Positions 48,169 through 58,356 of a stretch of 64,000 nt of DNA are shown here, piece after piece. Numbering within the stretch: the first letter of the stretch is position 1; each line of letters opens with the position of its first letter. The notes below the pieces were generated by a model that ran no database searches, was not told the DNA's origin, and worked only from the letters and a program-made list of their open reading frames with translations. The stretch is from Mucor racemosus (taxonomy: Eukaryota; Mucoromycota; Mucoromycetes; Mucorales; Mucoraceae), in the NCBI GenBank assembly GCA_027405735.1, contig JAPEHQ010000002.1:3360501-3424500 (forward strand), given 5' to 3'. A program made the translations under genes and the position numbers.

Positions 48169-50069
48169 CAGAACAAGCTTACTTTTGACCTATAAAAATT
48201 GATTTATTAGTAAAATCAATTATTAATAACAAGCTAATAAGTAATAATAATTATGGTGTATCTTTGATATTTGGTAGTGGTATACAAGATACAAGTCAGC
48301 ATCTCGTTTTCCTCTCCTTGGCTGTTCTTGGCCACTAAATAGAAACCAATATTTTTTAGAGACTAAATAGGTTAACATAAGTTTATTCATTCCTTCAAAT
48401 CAAGTGAATACTATACATCATACTTTTATAATAACCAATTTTTCTGCAGGTAGATAACGAATTTAGACCAAAAAAGCATTAATTATAATGTAAATGATGG
48501 TAAAAAATGACTAAGTCTTGGATGCTTTCTTTTTTGAAAAAAACAATATTATAACGCGCCCTTAACATTAACAGTTAATAATTTATTTCCAAATAAATAA
48601 TAGGAAAAACATGTAATTATACCTGCTGCTTGATTTCAGTTTATAAAAGATATTGGTCTTTATGTTGTAGTTTTAAACATAAAGAAAAGAGCTAAGGAAA
48701 GAGTAGAGAAGAAAAAAGAAAAATGATCCTAAATCAGTCGATTTCGTGTGTCACAAACAGAAATTGACAAAGGCATAAATACTTTTAGTGTTGCCAAACA
48801 GGTTGTTGTCGTTGTTCCTATTTGGCCCCCGAAAGAAGAACATGGGCAGAACTCTTTCAAACCCCAAATTTCAAATTAATATATCTCGTCAATAAGGCAA
48901 TTCTGTTGAATCAGAGTAATTCACATCTGCTTTAAACCATTTAAATTATCTTTGTTATTAATCATATTATGATTTATATACTTTAGTAAATTGATTAAAA
49001 AACTTTGATCTCATTGCTCTGCTTACCTGGGATGCCTGATCCGCATAAATGCTTTTATTCTGCCCATCTGTGCAGATCAGTATGCCCATGGGAAGCATAG
49101 TTCGGCCGTAATAAACTGATTAATAAAAACAAGATATTATTTATTTAGATATAAAATTATGACCTTTTATATTAATTTGACATTGAGATCTTGAGATGTA
49201 ATTTAAGGTACTATATTAAACCATTGGATCTATTTGATGGTAATCTATGGATTGAAATGGATAAATTATGATTTAACCGTGCTTGCAGAATTTGTAAATT
49301 GCCTTGTTTCAATGCTGCACTGAGTGTGCTTCGATGTTGATTTAATAGCTACTTGGTTGATTAACCGCTGGGATGAAATATTATGGTGTCATAATTGAGG
49401 TTCAAGCGTTCTTGGTTTTTGATAATTACTGAATTAAACTTGGTACGCTAGGAGTTTCTTATATCCGATATCAAGACTTTGCACTTCAATACATGTCGTA
49501 GTCAATAGATTGTAAGATGTATTGATACTGTAGAAGGTGATAACGTATGATACTAGGCGGAATACAACAATTATACTCATAAATTATGATTTAATACATT
49601 ATCGTTTAATATCACCGAATATTAATGAATCAGAGAAAATACAACTGGTAAAAAACTAACACTCGAAATGTACAACGTGTTCGAGATTGATAAAAGGCGC
49701 ATTGAATGTGTGGTCGAAATTGCGGCATTTTGATGGATAGAAATTACAGGACCAAGATGTTGTGTTTGCTTCAGGATTTTCAAAAGGGTTCAAAAGCATT
49801 TTTCATCAAACTCGCCTAGATGGTGAATGCTTACCATATGGAATTAGTATAATTTTGTCTTTTATTTAATTGTTGTATTATTAAAGATCAAGCTTTTCAT
49901 AGCTTATAACAACGACAATGGGATGTTTCTGATTTTAGATTGACATTCATCATAGGCGGGCTGATGATGATACGTTTGATACTACTGCAGATGGAACCAG
50001 TCAATTTAGTTAGTGAAATTTGAATAAAAATACCAAGGAACCATTTGTAAGTACTTAAGTTGGTTCTGA
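48169..50069. other. Spacer of the inverted repeat
   Basis: About 1.9 kb loop between the inner arms. It holds a family B copy (49128-49569) and AT-rich sequence without a supportable gene. A frame fragment running from about 49897 into the right arm could be a decayed retrotransposon piece. Confidence 0.5.
49128..49569 (-). repeat. Family B repeat (LTR-like), right part missing
   Basis: Inverted relative to 45820-46299 and 57819-58356; its TGTTGTATTCC start is at 49569 and its far end is cut short at about 49128. Confidence 0.6.
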
Positions 50070-50884
50070 GTAAAACATTGAATAAATTGACTTGGGACAA
50101 AGAGGATAAAAAGACGGCAATAGGTTTCAGTGATGACTATGTTTATGTTTATGGTATTGGAAACGTAAGATTAAAGCTCAATGTAAATGACTTCTAGCGC
50201 AATAATTATAAAGTAAGACTATATTATCATCAAATAAACTATCACACAATATTAACATGTATACAGATCTACAGTAATAAGCTCAAATCAAGTGGGTACA
50301 GCATCGTAAATTCTCCAAAAAGCTCTCAAATATCGTGAAATCTCTTATTTTTAAGATTCACAAGGCTTATAAGCGGAATATTAATTTAGAAAATTATTTT
50401 TCTCCAGATCATCAATTTTGACATTTTTTAAATTTTTTTTTCTGATTTTGCAAATCTAGAGTTAATTATACTACCAATTATGTAAACAAAAAATATACAC
50501 ATATACAGAATTTAGCGCTCTATTTGCTCAATAAAAAACAACAAACACTTTTATTGCAAAATATTACATGAAAATCCTTTAATCAAAAAACCGTTTTTGG
50601 GCTAAAAGTGCAAATTTTCATTACTTAACATTTAATATTAAGCTTTTATAAAATGTGTATTGACTATGGCTACAATTTTCTCTCGCAATGTAGTATATTT
50701 AAACGTTGATTTTGGTATCAAAATTTGATTTTTCTGTTTTTTGATCTAAATCACGAGTGTTGGTAAGGATAAAATGAGCCTCGAAAATGTCCGCTACAAA
50801 TTCTGAATTTTCAGACCGTACATGGTTAAATATAAGAAAAGTAAAAAAAAAGACGCTTTTTTATTTAAAACTTAGATATATACC
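50070..50884 (-). repeat. Large inverted repeat, inner right arm
   Basis: Inverted copy of 47353-48168, including a third family C copy (to about 50265). The identity runs to CC at 50883-50884, two bases inside the Tc1 element A terminal repeat. Confidence 0.9.
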
Positions 50885-50982
50885 GTGACATTGAAAAATT
50901 CAATGCTGAAATAGAATTTTTAATAAACGAGACAGATAACATAAAATCAACTTTAATTGCCTTTATTTAAATATTTTACTAA

Positions 50983-52298
50983 ATGAAAACTGCTCCTAAT
51001 TACAGAATCTTGAAGAGAATCACCAAAAATAGCCGTAAGGAGCTTGAAGCGGTTGAATATGCACGTTTAGTTGGCGCATGGGAGTGGGGAGGAAAGTTTT
51101 CTGAGATTGCGCGTCGGTTTGGTGTCACTTAATCAAGAGTGAGAGATACCATCAATTGTTATAAGAAAACAGGTAGCCCCTTACTAGCAGAGAGACCTGG
51201 AAGACCCCCAAAGGCAACAACCGCCCAAAAAAATCATATGTGAACATCAATGCGTCGTACACCGATGGATGCGTTCAAGGATCACTGGAAATCAATGAGG
51301 GCTGCATGTATGGACATTTGTTTGAATACTTTCAAGAAGTATGCCAAAGAAATGGAGTCTCAACAGTATGTAATTACTAAAGTGCCTGCCTTGTCACCTC
51401 CTCAAATTAAAAAAAGGCTTGAATGATGTACCAAAAGGCTCAATTGGACACCTGAACAGTGGGAGAATGTAGTTTGATCGGATGAGTCAATATTTCGACT
51501 TGGAAAGGATGCAACAGATATGAATGTCATCCGAATGCCTGGAGAAGCATTGCAGGATAGACATAATAAAGTGCAAACATTAAAGTTCGGAAGATGTTCA
51601 CTAATGATGTGGAGATGCTTTCATGCTGGAGCTTTGGGTCCATTGGTTATTATGGACCAGGACAAATACATGTCTCTACTTGCAAACCATACAATCCCTT
51701 GGCTTGAGGATCAATGCAGATTGTATGGTCATAACCTTATTTATCCAGAAGAGGATGGTGCTCCTATCCATACAGGGACTTATGCGAAGTGGTACAAGTC
51801 AAAGAATCAACTGACGATGTTTGACTTTTGGCCTGCTAATAGTGTCGTTGTGTAAGATATAGATGTGCTTGGATTTGTCAACAGGTTGAATACAGATATG
51901 AAACGGGTGTTCAAGCTTAAGAATATTGTAGAACGTCTCACCAAAAAGGTTAAAGCACAGAAGGATTAGTGGCTGTAAACTAGTATTTAAAATAGTATTT
52001 TGCTTTGTAATAATAAACAACAATCCTTTCCTTCTGATATTATTTTGACCATATCACTAAGATAATCAGATCGACAATAGTCCTGATTTGAATCCCATCG
52101 AGCATATATGGGGTTACCTCAAGCTTCGTGTCAATAAACGTACAATCAATATTACTAATGCAGTACAGTTTGAGAGTATTATTAGAGACGAATGGTCGAA
52201 GATTAGCAAATCTTATCTTCGAGCCTTAGTTGCTTCAATGCCAGCAAGATGTGTTGCTGTAATTGCAGCTAAAGGGAAACTACCAGGGTTATATTATA
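50983..52298 (+). pseudogene. Tc1 transposase of element A, inactivated
   Basis: Reads in one frame from the ATG at 50983: an HTH region (FSEIARRFGVT...SRVRDTI), a GRPP linker, then the DDE core with SDESIF, DGAPIH and PDLNPIEHIWGYL (35 residues between second D and E). Four stop codons interrupt it without any frameshift: TAA after FGVT, TGA after AQKNHM, TGA where RLEW is expected and TGA where VVW-SDE is expected. A solo LTR splits the codon run WPAN-S/PDLNPIE, and element B splits the C-terminus after LPGLYY. Cannot make active enzyme. Confidence 0.9.
51843..52076. mobile_element. Solo LTR, 234 bp, inside the DDE motif of transposase A
   Basis: Begins TGTCG and ends CGACA (5-bp inverted ends, TG...CA). 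It is flanked by ATAG on both sides (a 4-bp, possibly 5-bp, target duplication). Removing it and one duplicate restores an uninterrupted WPANSPDLNPIE reading, which proves the insertion point. No second LTR or internal coding region. Confidence 0.85.
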
Positions 52299-53914
52299 CA
52301 GTGAGTCGCAAAACCCTTTCAATGATTTTGAAATTTGAATGAAAATAACCATAACTTTCTCAGTTTCAATCGGAGATACACTAAATTTCTATTTTAAGTA
52401 ATTCAAACGTTTTTAAATTATTTTCAAAAAGTCCGATCTAATTAGTTAAAGTTCCGCAAAAACTATGTAAGTTTAAAAAAGGTACATCATTGAAAGGGTT
52501 TTGCACGCACAGGCTTAAAATTACAATTTTGTAACCCCTAACTTGTACATTAACGCTGGATATCTTATAAAACAGAGAAATATGTGGAAAATATATGAGA
52601 TGTTTTTCAACTTTTACCCTGCCTTTTTTACTAGTAGTTTCAAGCAAAATCATCAAGATGAAAACTGTATCAGATGCCAAACGTAATGACGTTATCTCTC
52701 TGTTAAATTCAGGCCATACCGTATCGGAAATTGCTCGTCATGTAGCTGTTAGTCAAGCCACAGTATGTCGTATTGGAAAAAAGGCCTGTCCTGACCGAGA
52801 AAAACTTAGAGACCGACCATCTAAGCTGACTACTGCGGAGGATCACCAAAGGTGGCTTGGATAATGCGGTACAAGCCAAAAAAGAGCTTCATCGTAATAT
52901 ACACGTTAATGGAAGTGCGAATACTGTACTAGGGCTCTTCGGGATAATGGTTTAGACGCATTACCTAAGATAAAAAAGCCAGAAATTAGTGATGAAAATG
53001 CAAAGGATCGCCTCCGCTGATGTAAAAACAGAATTGATTGGACTTTTTTGGATGACTGAAAGCGTGTTATATCTACTGATGAGGCTAGAATTAATTGTTT
53101 TAACTCGGATGATCGAATTTGGTGCTGGAAAAGAGACATCGAGGAGATAAAACCTAAGCATACCAAAAAACAAGAGAAAATGGAGATGGTCGTATCATGA
53201 TTTGGAGCTCTATTTCTTGGTCTGGTGTCGTTTGGTTGTCCAAGGTCGAAGGTAATATGAACTCCAACCTATACAGAACTATTACTGATGATGATTTGGA
53301 GAAATCCATTGACGATATGTGTCAAAAATTGAAGTTGCGTCGTAATTAGGTTATCCTTCAACAAGACAACGATTCTAAGCACACCTCTAATTTAATGAAA
53401 GAAGACTTCAAAACAAAAAAATATGAAGTAATGTCATGGCCAGCACAATTTCCAGACCTTAATCCCATTGAAAATATGTGGAGGTTATTGAAAATCCGCC
53501 TAAACGAATACGATACATCCCCAAAAGGGATGAATGATATTTGGGACAGAACTGAAGAGATTTGGTATGACAACATAACATTTGGGGAATATCAAAAAGT
53601 TATTTCGAGTATGCCTCATCGTGTAAAAGCTTGTATTAAAGCAAAAGGTTACGGTATTGATTATTGACTGCATGTAAATAAGCTTCAATTTTTTTTTGAT
53701 AATGCGTGCAAAACCCTTTCAATGATGTACCTTTTTTTAAACTTACATAGTTTTTGCGGAACTTTAACTAATTAGATCGGACTTTTTGAAAATAATTTAA
53801 AAACGTTTGAATTACTTAAAATAGAAATTTAGTGTATCTCCGATTGAAACTGAGAAAGTTATGGTTATTTTCATTCAAATTTCAAAATCATTGAAAGGGT
53901 TTTGCGACTCACTG
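52299..53914 (+). mobile_element. Tc1-type transposon B, nested in element A
   Basis: 1616 bp, flanked by TA (52297-52298 and 53915-53916). Terminal inverted repeats of about 210 bp (52299-52508 and 53704-53914) look near-identical. Each begins CAGTGAGTCGCAAAACCC and closes with CATTGAAAGGGTTTTGC, so one motif occurs twice per repeat, in opposite orientation. Inserted near the 3' end of the element A transposase frame. Confidence 0.9.
52658..53667 (+). pseudogene. Tc1 transposase of element B, inactivated
   Basis: N-terminal HTH region (KRNDVISLLNSGHTVSEIAR), the GGLDNAVQAKKEL stretch in a shifted frame, TDEARINCF, QQDNDSKHTSNLMKED and PDLNPIENMWRLLK (DD34E spacing), ending at 53667. Interrupted by a frameshift near 52850 and by stops including TGA at RLR-W-C and DD-W-KR, and TAG before VILQQDN. 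Confidence 0.85.
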
Positions 53915-53948
53915 TATAAGGGGCAGGAGACACAGACAAAGACTTATT

Positions 53949-54300
53949 TGTTATGTTAAAATTTATTTCAGAATATATAATAAGGAAAATGATGAGAAGA
54001 ACTGACGAAGAAATAAAAGGAATTATGAAAATAAGATAGTTATTTATACTAAATCATTCAAGAGTCTAGTTCATGAAGGGAACTAGACTTTAGGGACACA
54101 GTGTTACTGAATTACTCTATAACTTGAATGCGAGTAAGTTGATATTGTAATGTGGTCATTGATTGTGCCGCAGTGCGGGTAGTAATAGAATGTCTTGCAT
54201 AAGCTGGAGATTGATATGCAATTTGGATAAGGTAATAATGTGTGATATGTTTAGGATAGTAGTATAATAATAGATTAAGCTTGACAGGTTCTTCATGACA
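53949..54300. repeat. Possible LTR or non-coding tail of element A with hairpin
   Basis: Ends TGTTATG...CATGACA are TG/CA-like, but there is no target duplication (TTATT versus GAAAC). Contains the perfect hairpin 54063-54089: AGTCTAGTTC, a 7-base loop, GAACTAGACT. It may be simply the 3' part of element A. Confidence 0.3.
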
Positions 54301-54994
54301 GAAACATACGAAATATTAATTTTTTTGTTTCAAATTTTAGATATTCATAATCAATAATGTTCTTTATTAGCATGTGTAATCTGAAGTGTTTATTCATGAT
54401 GGATAGTCGATAGAAAAGGTCATTTGTAAAATGTATCTATTGAAATTCCAAAATAGAATTTTTTCAGCTTTGATTTTTTCAATGTCACTGTACAGTACTA
54501 TAGTATAAGATACTTAGCCATTCGATCTTGGTATGTTCAATTATGGCATCACTCTGCGGGCTCGCTTTTGCAATTTTTTTAATAAATATATAATATGACA
54601 GACGGTTTTGTAATAGAAAAATGTATGTCTCTATGATAACAGCAGATATTGCCTATTTTGTTTAATTTATGGTTGATGCGCTGTAATACTGCTTTTACAT
54701 TGGCTGAAATGTGTAAATTAGCAGGGTTTTAATTGCGCTAAATAATGTAAAGCCTTGAAAATCCTTTTCTACGTGTGTTGTTTCTCTCTTTTTGTTTTTA
54801 TATTATTCCAAGAATATATTCACTGTTTGATAAAGCCTATCAGACTATCGAGCTTGTACTCTTTTCTTTAACTGAATACGCATGCTACTGTAACACAAGG
54901 GACTAATGTTTTTAATATCGGTAGCAGTCTATATTAGAGACTGATATTTTTATTTAACCGCATTCTAAGATCAAATCGAAAGGAATGATACTTA

Positions 54995-56639
54995 CAGTGA
55001 CCCCCAAAACTGTCCCAATGTTTCTTAGTTTTAAGTTTAGTATGATTTTCAGGTACAACAAATATATTTAAAGTACGACATATTTTATATATTTCGGAAG
55101 ATCAATTAATTTCCTTTTATATTAAATTAAAAAAATCTCGGATTTTATTGGTCAATTGAATTTATACCCAATTTGGGACAGTATATGCATTGGGACAGTT
55201 TTGAGAGCCATTTTTGATTTTTAGATAATCGATGATTGTAGAACCATAATTTGCACTAGTATCTTGAGCGCTTGGAAATCAGTAAATAAACACCTAATTG
55301 GGTAAAGAAAATAAAAAAGATGCATATTTCATATACAGATTCTGGTGCTTTGGCCTATTGAAAATTAATATGAAAAAACTTCAGGAGAATAAGGAGAATG
55401 ATGCCATTAGTCTTTTAAACACCGGTAAATCAGTGCGCCAAGTTGCGGAAATATTGCATGTAGGTAAGCCTGTTGTGGAAAAAATTAAAAAACGGTGTTG
55501 CACAAGTTTGGGTGTGTCTAAAAGGGGTCGACTTAAATTGCTGTTTGAATCTGATGAAAGGTTTTGTGTTCGCCAAGCAACAAAAAAAGCAGTCAAAAAT
55601 TCAAGTAACATTTTAAACTACTTGAGAGTAATTTCGGAGTTAATAAAAGCCCGGAAACTGTCCGAAATCGCTCCGTAGGGGGAGCATAGGAGCAATTATC
55701 AAGCCTAAAAAACCTATGCTGTCTCCGGCTAATATTAAAAGGCGTTTAGAATGGTGTCATCTTCGCAAGGATTGGACTTCCGACGAACGGAAAAGGGTGA
55801 TTTGATCAGATGAGACCAACATTAATAGATTTAACTTAAATGGAAGAAGCTGGCTTTGGATTTGAGACGGTGAGAGCTTGAAATCTAATTATGTGAAGAT
55901 GACCGTTATAGATGGCGGTGGGAGTGTCATGTTTTGGAGGGCCATTACGTATGCCGGAGTTCGATAGATATGCAGAATTGAGGGTACTGTGGATCGAAAT
56001 TTGTATAAACAAATCTTTGAAGACGATTTGGAGCGGACTTTCAATTTTACTTTGGATAAATTAGGCCTTCGTCGTGATCAGATCATTTTCCAGCATGACA
56101 ATGCTCCAAAGCATACGTCAAATTTAGTCAAGGAATATCTATTGGATCAAGACTATGAAGTAATAAATTGGTCTCCGCTATCTCCTGACTTGAATCCGAT
56201 CGAAAATATGTGGATCTTATTAAAGAGGAGGCTTAATGAGTACAAAACAGCGCCCAAATGAATCCTTGATCTTTCGGAGCGTGTAACTGAGGTTTGGTAC
56301 AACACCATTAAACAGGAGGAGTGCCAAAAAGTTTTTGATAGCATGCCCAATTGTGTGAAAGTATATTTGGAAAGAAACGGCCTTTGGACGGACTATTAAA
56401 TAGGATTATATTTTTTCCCGCGTAAGCTCTCAAAACTGTCCCAATGCATATGCTGTCCCAGACAGGGTATAAATATAGCGGACCAATGAAATTCGAGATT
56501 TTTTTAGTTTAATATAAAAGGAAATTAATTGATCTTCCGAAATATATAAAATATGTCGTACTTTAAATATATTTGTTGTACCTGAAAATCATACTAAACT
56601 CAAAACTAGGAAACATTGGGACAGTTTTGGGGGTCACTG
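54995..56639 (+). mobile_element. Tc1-type transposon C
   Basis: 1645 bp, flanked by TA (54993-54994 and 56640-56641). Terminal inverted repeats of 214 bp (54995-55208 and 56426-56639). Each starts CAGTGACCCCCAAAACTGTC and closes CATTGGGACAGTTTTGAGAG, again one motif in two opposite orientations. Inserted in the outer right arm. Confidence 0.92.
55370..56399 (+). pseudogene. Tc1 transposase of element C, inactivated
   Basis: HTH region (NDAISLLNTGKSVRQVAEIL), RRLEWCHLRKDW, SDETNINRF, FQHDNAPKHTSNLVKEYL and PDLNPIENMWILLKRRLNEY (DD34E spacing), ending GLWTDY at 56399. Inactivated by TGA where VIW-SDE is expected, TGA after WLWI, TAG after AGVR and TGA after TAPK, plus a frame change near 55670. 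Confidence 0.88.
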
Positions 56640-57127
56640 TATATCTACTCAATGAAAAGCTAGAACTGGCTACAAACTCACGAAATGTTCTAGAAAAGTG
56701 ATAAAATTTTAAAAGTGATAGAAATACAAAAAAAAAAGAATAATCTCATTTTTTGCCTAATAACCATAGTTAGGATCGTAACTATACTTGAAAACAAAAT
56801 TTTTTTAACAGCTGACAATCGTAAACCAAAATAGTAAGTTTAAAGAAGGAGGAGATTAATTTGTTTAAATTTTATGAGTGATAAAGTAACATTCATAACC
56901 TTAGATTTTGCTTGCATATAAATTTAAGCAGTAAGTATTATTTAATTTTATGATCAAGCAAAAACCATTGTTGTTGTAAAAATTACAGCTATAAACATAT
57001 TTACAAATGATAATAATTGTAAATATATTGGTTCTTACATGTATTACTCTACATAAACAACAACTTATTAAATTGTATTGTCTATAATCTATATTAATAA
57101 AAGGAAATGTATTTTAAAACCCCATTC

Positions 57128-57818
57128 CAGTAAATAATGAAATGAAATTTTGAGAACGGCACGATGCTCATGTACAAACCAATTTGTGCCCATACGATCA
57201 GCTCATTATGCTTATAGACAATTCTACTATTATGCACACATGGGATTAATGTCATGCACACGGACAGAATCTATAACCCTGTGCATACAGGCTTTTTGTC
57301 ATGCTCGTGTGCAGTTTCTTTCGTTGTGCCCATGTGCATCTTGTTTTCTTTTTAGCCATTATTCAGTAAGCGCAACAACTCGTCAGACTATAGTGTACAG
57401 CCCACCTAGGCACAACAAAATCATCTTGTGCAGCACAGGCCGACCGTAGTGCTTTTATATATAAATCCATTAAATTTGTGATTTTATGGATTTTTTTTGA
57501 ATCCGGTTGTATCATCTTATACTTTTCAAGTTAAATTCGTTATTAGGCTAATAATGTTGTAGGTTGTATTTATGCTTTACTTAAAATAAGCCTTTGAATA
57601 ATTAATAGCAATGCAGTCGAACCTTAATTTTTGTATGAAATTTCGATACCTGCATCTTATAGCTGCTTGGAATATTTAAACAACCGTTTCCGGGCTGTCC
57701 GGTAATTTTTTCTAAAAATTTAAAGCTTGGAAATATTATTAGATGGCCGCTTCCGGAGATTGTTCGGCCTTTTTTTTTTGGAAGAGTGACCATTGGCAAA
57801 AATATGGGTAATATACTA
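57128..57818. other. Intergenic, no gene seen
   Basis: 57150-57449 is less AT-rich than its surroundings and has repeated GTGCCCAT/TGCACA words and an open plus frame with no recognisable domain; judged non-coding. Confidence 0.35.
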
Positions 57819-58356
57819 TGTTGTATTCCACCAAGTACCATATGTTATCACCTTCTACAGTATCAATACATACAATCTATTGACTACAACATGTATTGAA
57901 GTGCAAAGTCTTGATATCGGATATAAAAAACTCCTAGTGTACCAAGTTTAATCCAGTAATTATCAAGAACCAAGAACGCTTGGACCTCAATTATGACACC
58001 ATATTATTTCATCCCAGCGGTTAATCAACCAAGTAGCTATTAAATCAACATCGAAGCACATTCAGCGCAGCATTGAAACAAGGCGATTTACAAATTCTGC
58101 AAGCACGGTTAAATTATGATTGATCCATTTCAGTCCATAGATTACTATCCAACAGATCTAATTGTTCAATAGTAGTGCCTTAAGTTACATCTCAGGATTT
58201 CAATGTCAAATTAATATAAAAGGCTATACTTTTGTATCTAAAAAAATAAACGATATCTTGTTTTTATTATACAGTTGAAGACCTGATTCATTACTCATTC
58301 TCTTTTAATTATATTCTTTTTTAAGTATTATTTATCAATCCTGAAAATATACGACA
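57819..58356 (+). repeat. Family B repeat (LTR-like), most complete copy
   Basis: 538 bp, starts TGTTGTATTCC, ends TATACGACA. No target duplication visible. It shares orientation with the copy at 45820-46299; together they bracket the large inverted repeat. Confidence 0.65.

Larger units (their letters stand above)
50883..54490 (+). mobile_element. Tc1-type transposon A, carrying two further insertions
   Basis: Flanked by TA (50881-50882 and 54491-54492). Ends read CCGTGACATTGAAAAA on the left and CAGTGACATTGAAAAA on the right (inverted), about 32 bp of terminal repeat. Without the nested element B (52299-53914 plus TA) and the solo LTR (51843-52076) it would be about 1.75 kb. The region after B (53949-54300) holds a perfect 10-bp hairpin. 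It sits in the right arm of the large inverted repeat. Confidence 0.85.
54491..57127 (-). repeat. Large inverted repeat, outer right arm (split by transposon C)
   Basis: 54491-54992 and 56640-57127 are the inverted counterpart of 46300-47352 at about 80-85%; element C with its TA duplication splits them. Arm homology ends in CCCATTC at 57127, next to a TCTATATTAATAAAAGG stretch (57088) also seen inverted near 46330. Confidence 0.75.

Noticed and set aside
48980..49120. Structured RNA in a less AT-rich patch next to a family B copy
   Set aside because: No convincing stem set or known RNA motif could be drawn.
50983..53667. UGA read as tryptophan in the transposases
   Set aside because: Many TGG Trp codons remain in the same frames, host genes use TGA-free Trp, and other stops (TAA, TAG) also occur; decay by C-to-T mutation is simpler.
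57088..57480. Helitron 5' end (TCTATATTAATAAAAGG) with a less AT-rich body
   Set aside because: The start motif fits, but no 3' hairpin plus CTRR end or Rep/helicase sequence was found, and the motif is part of the inverted-repeat arm.
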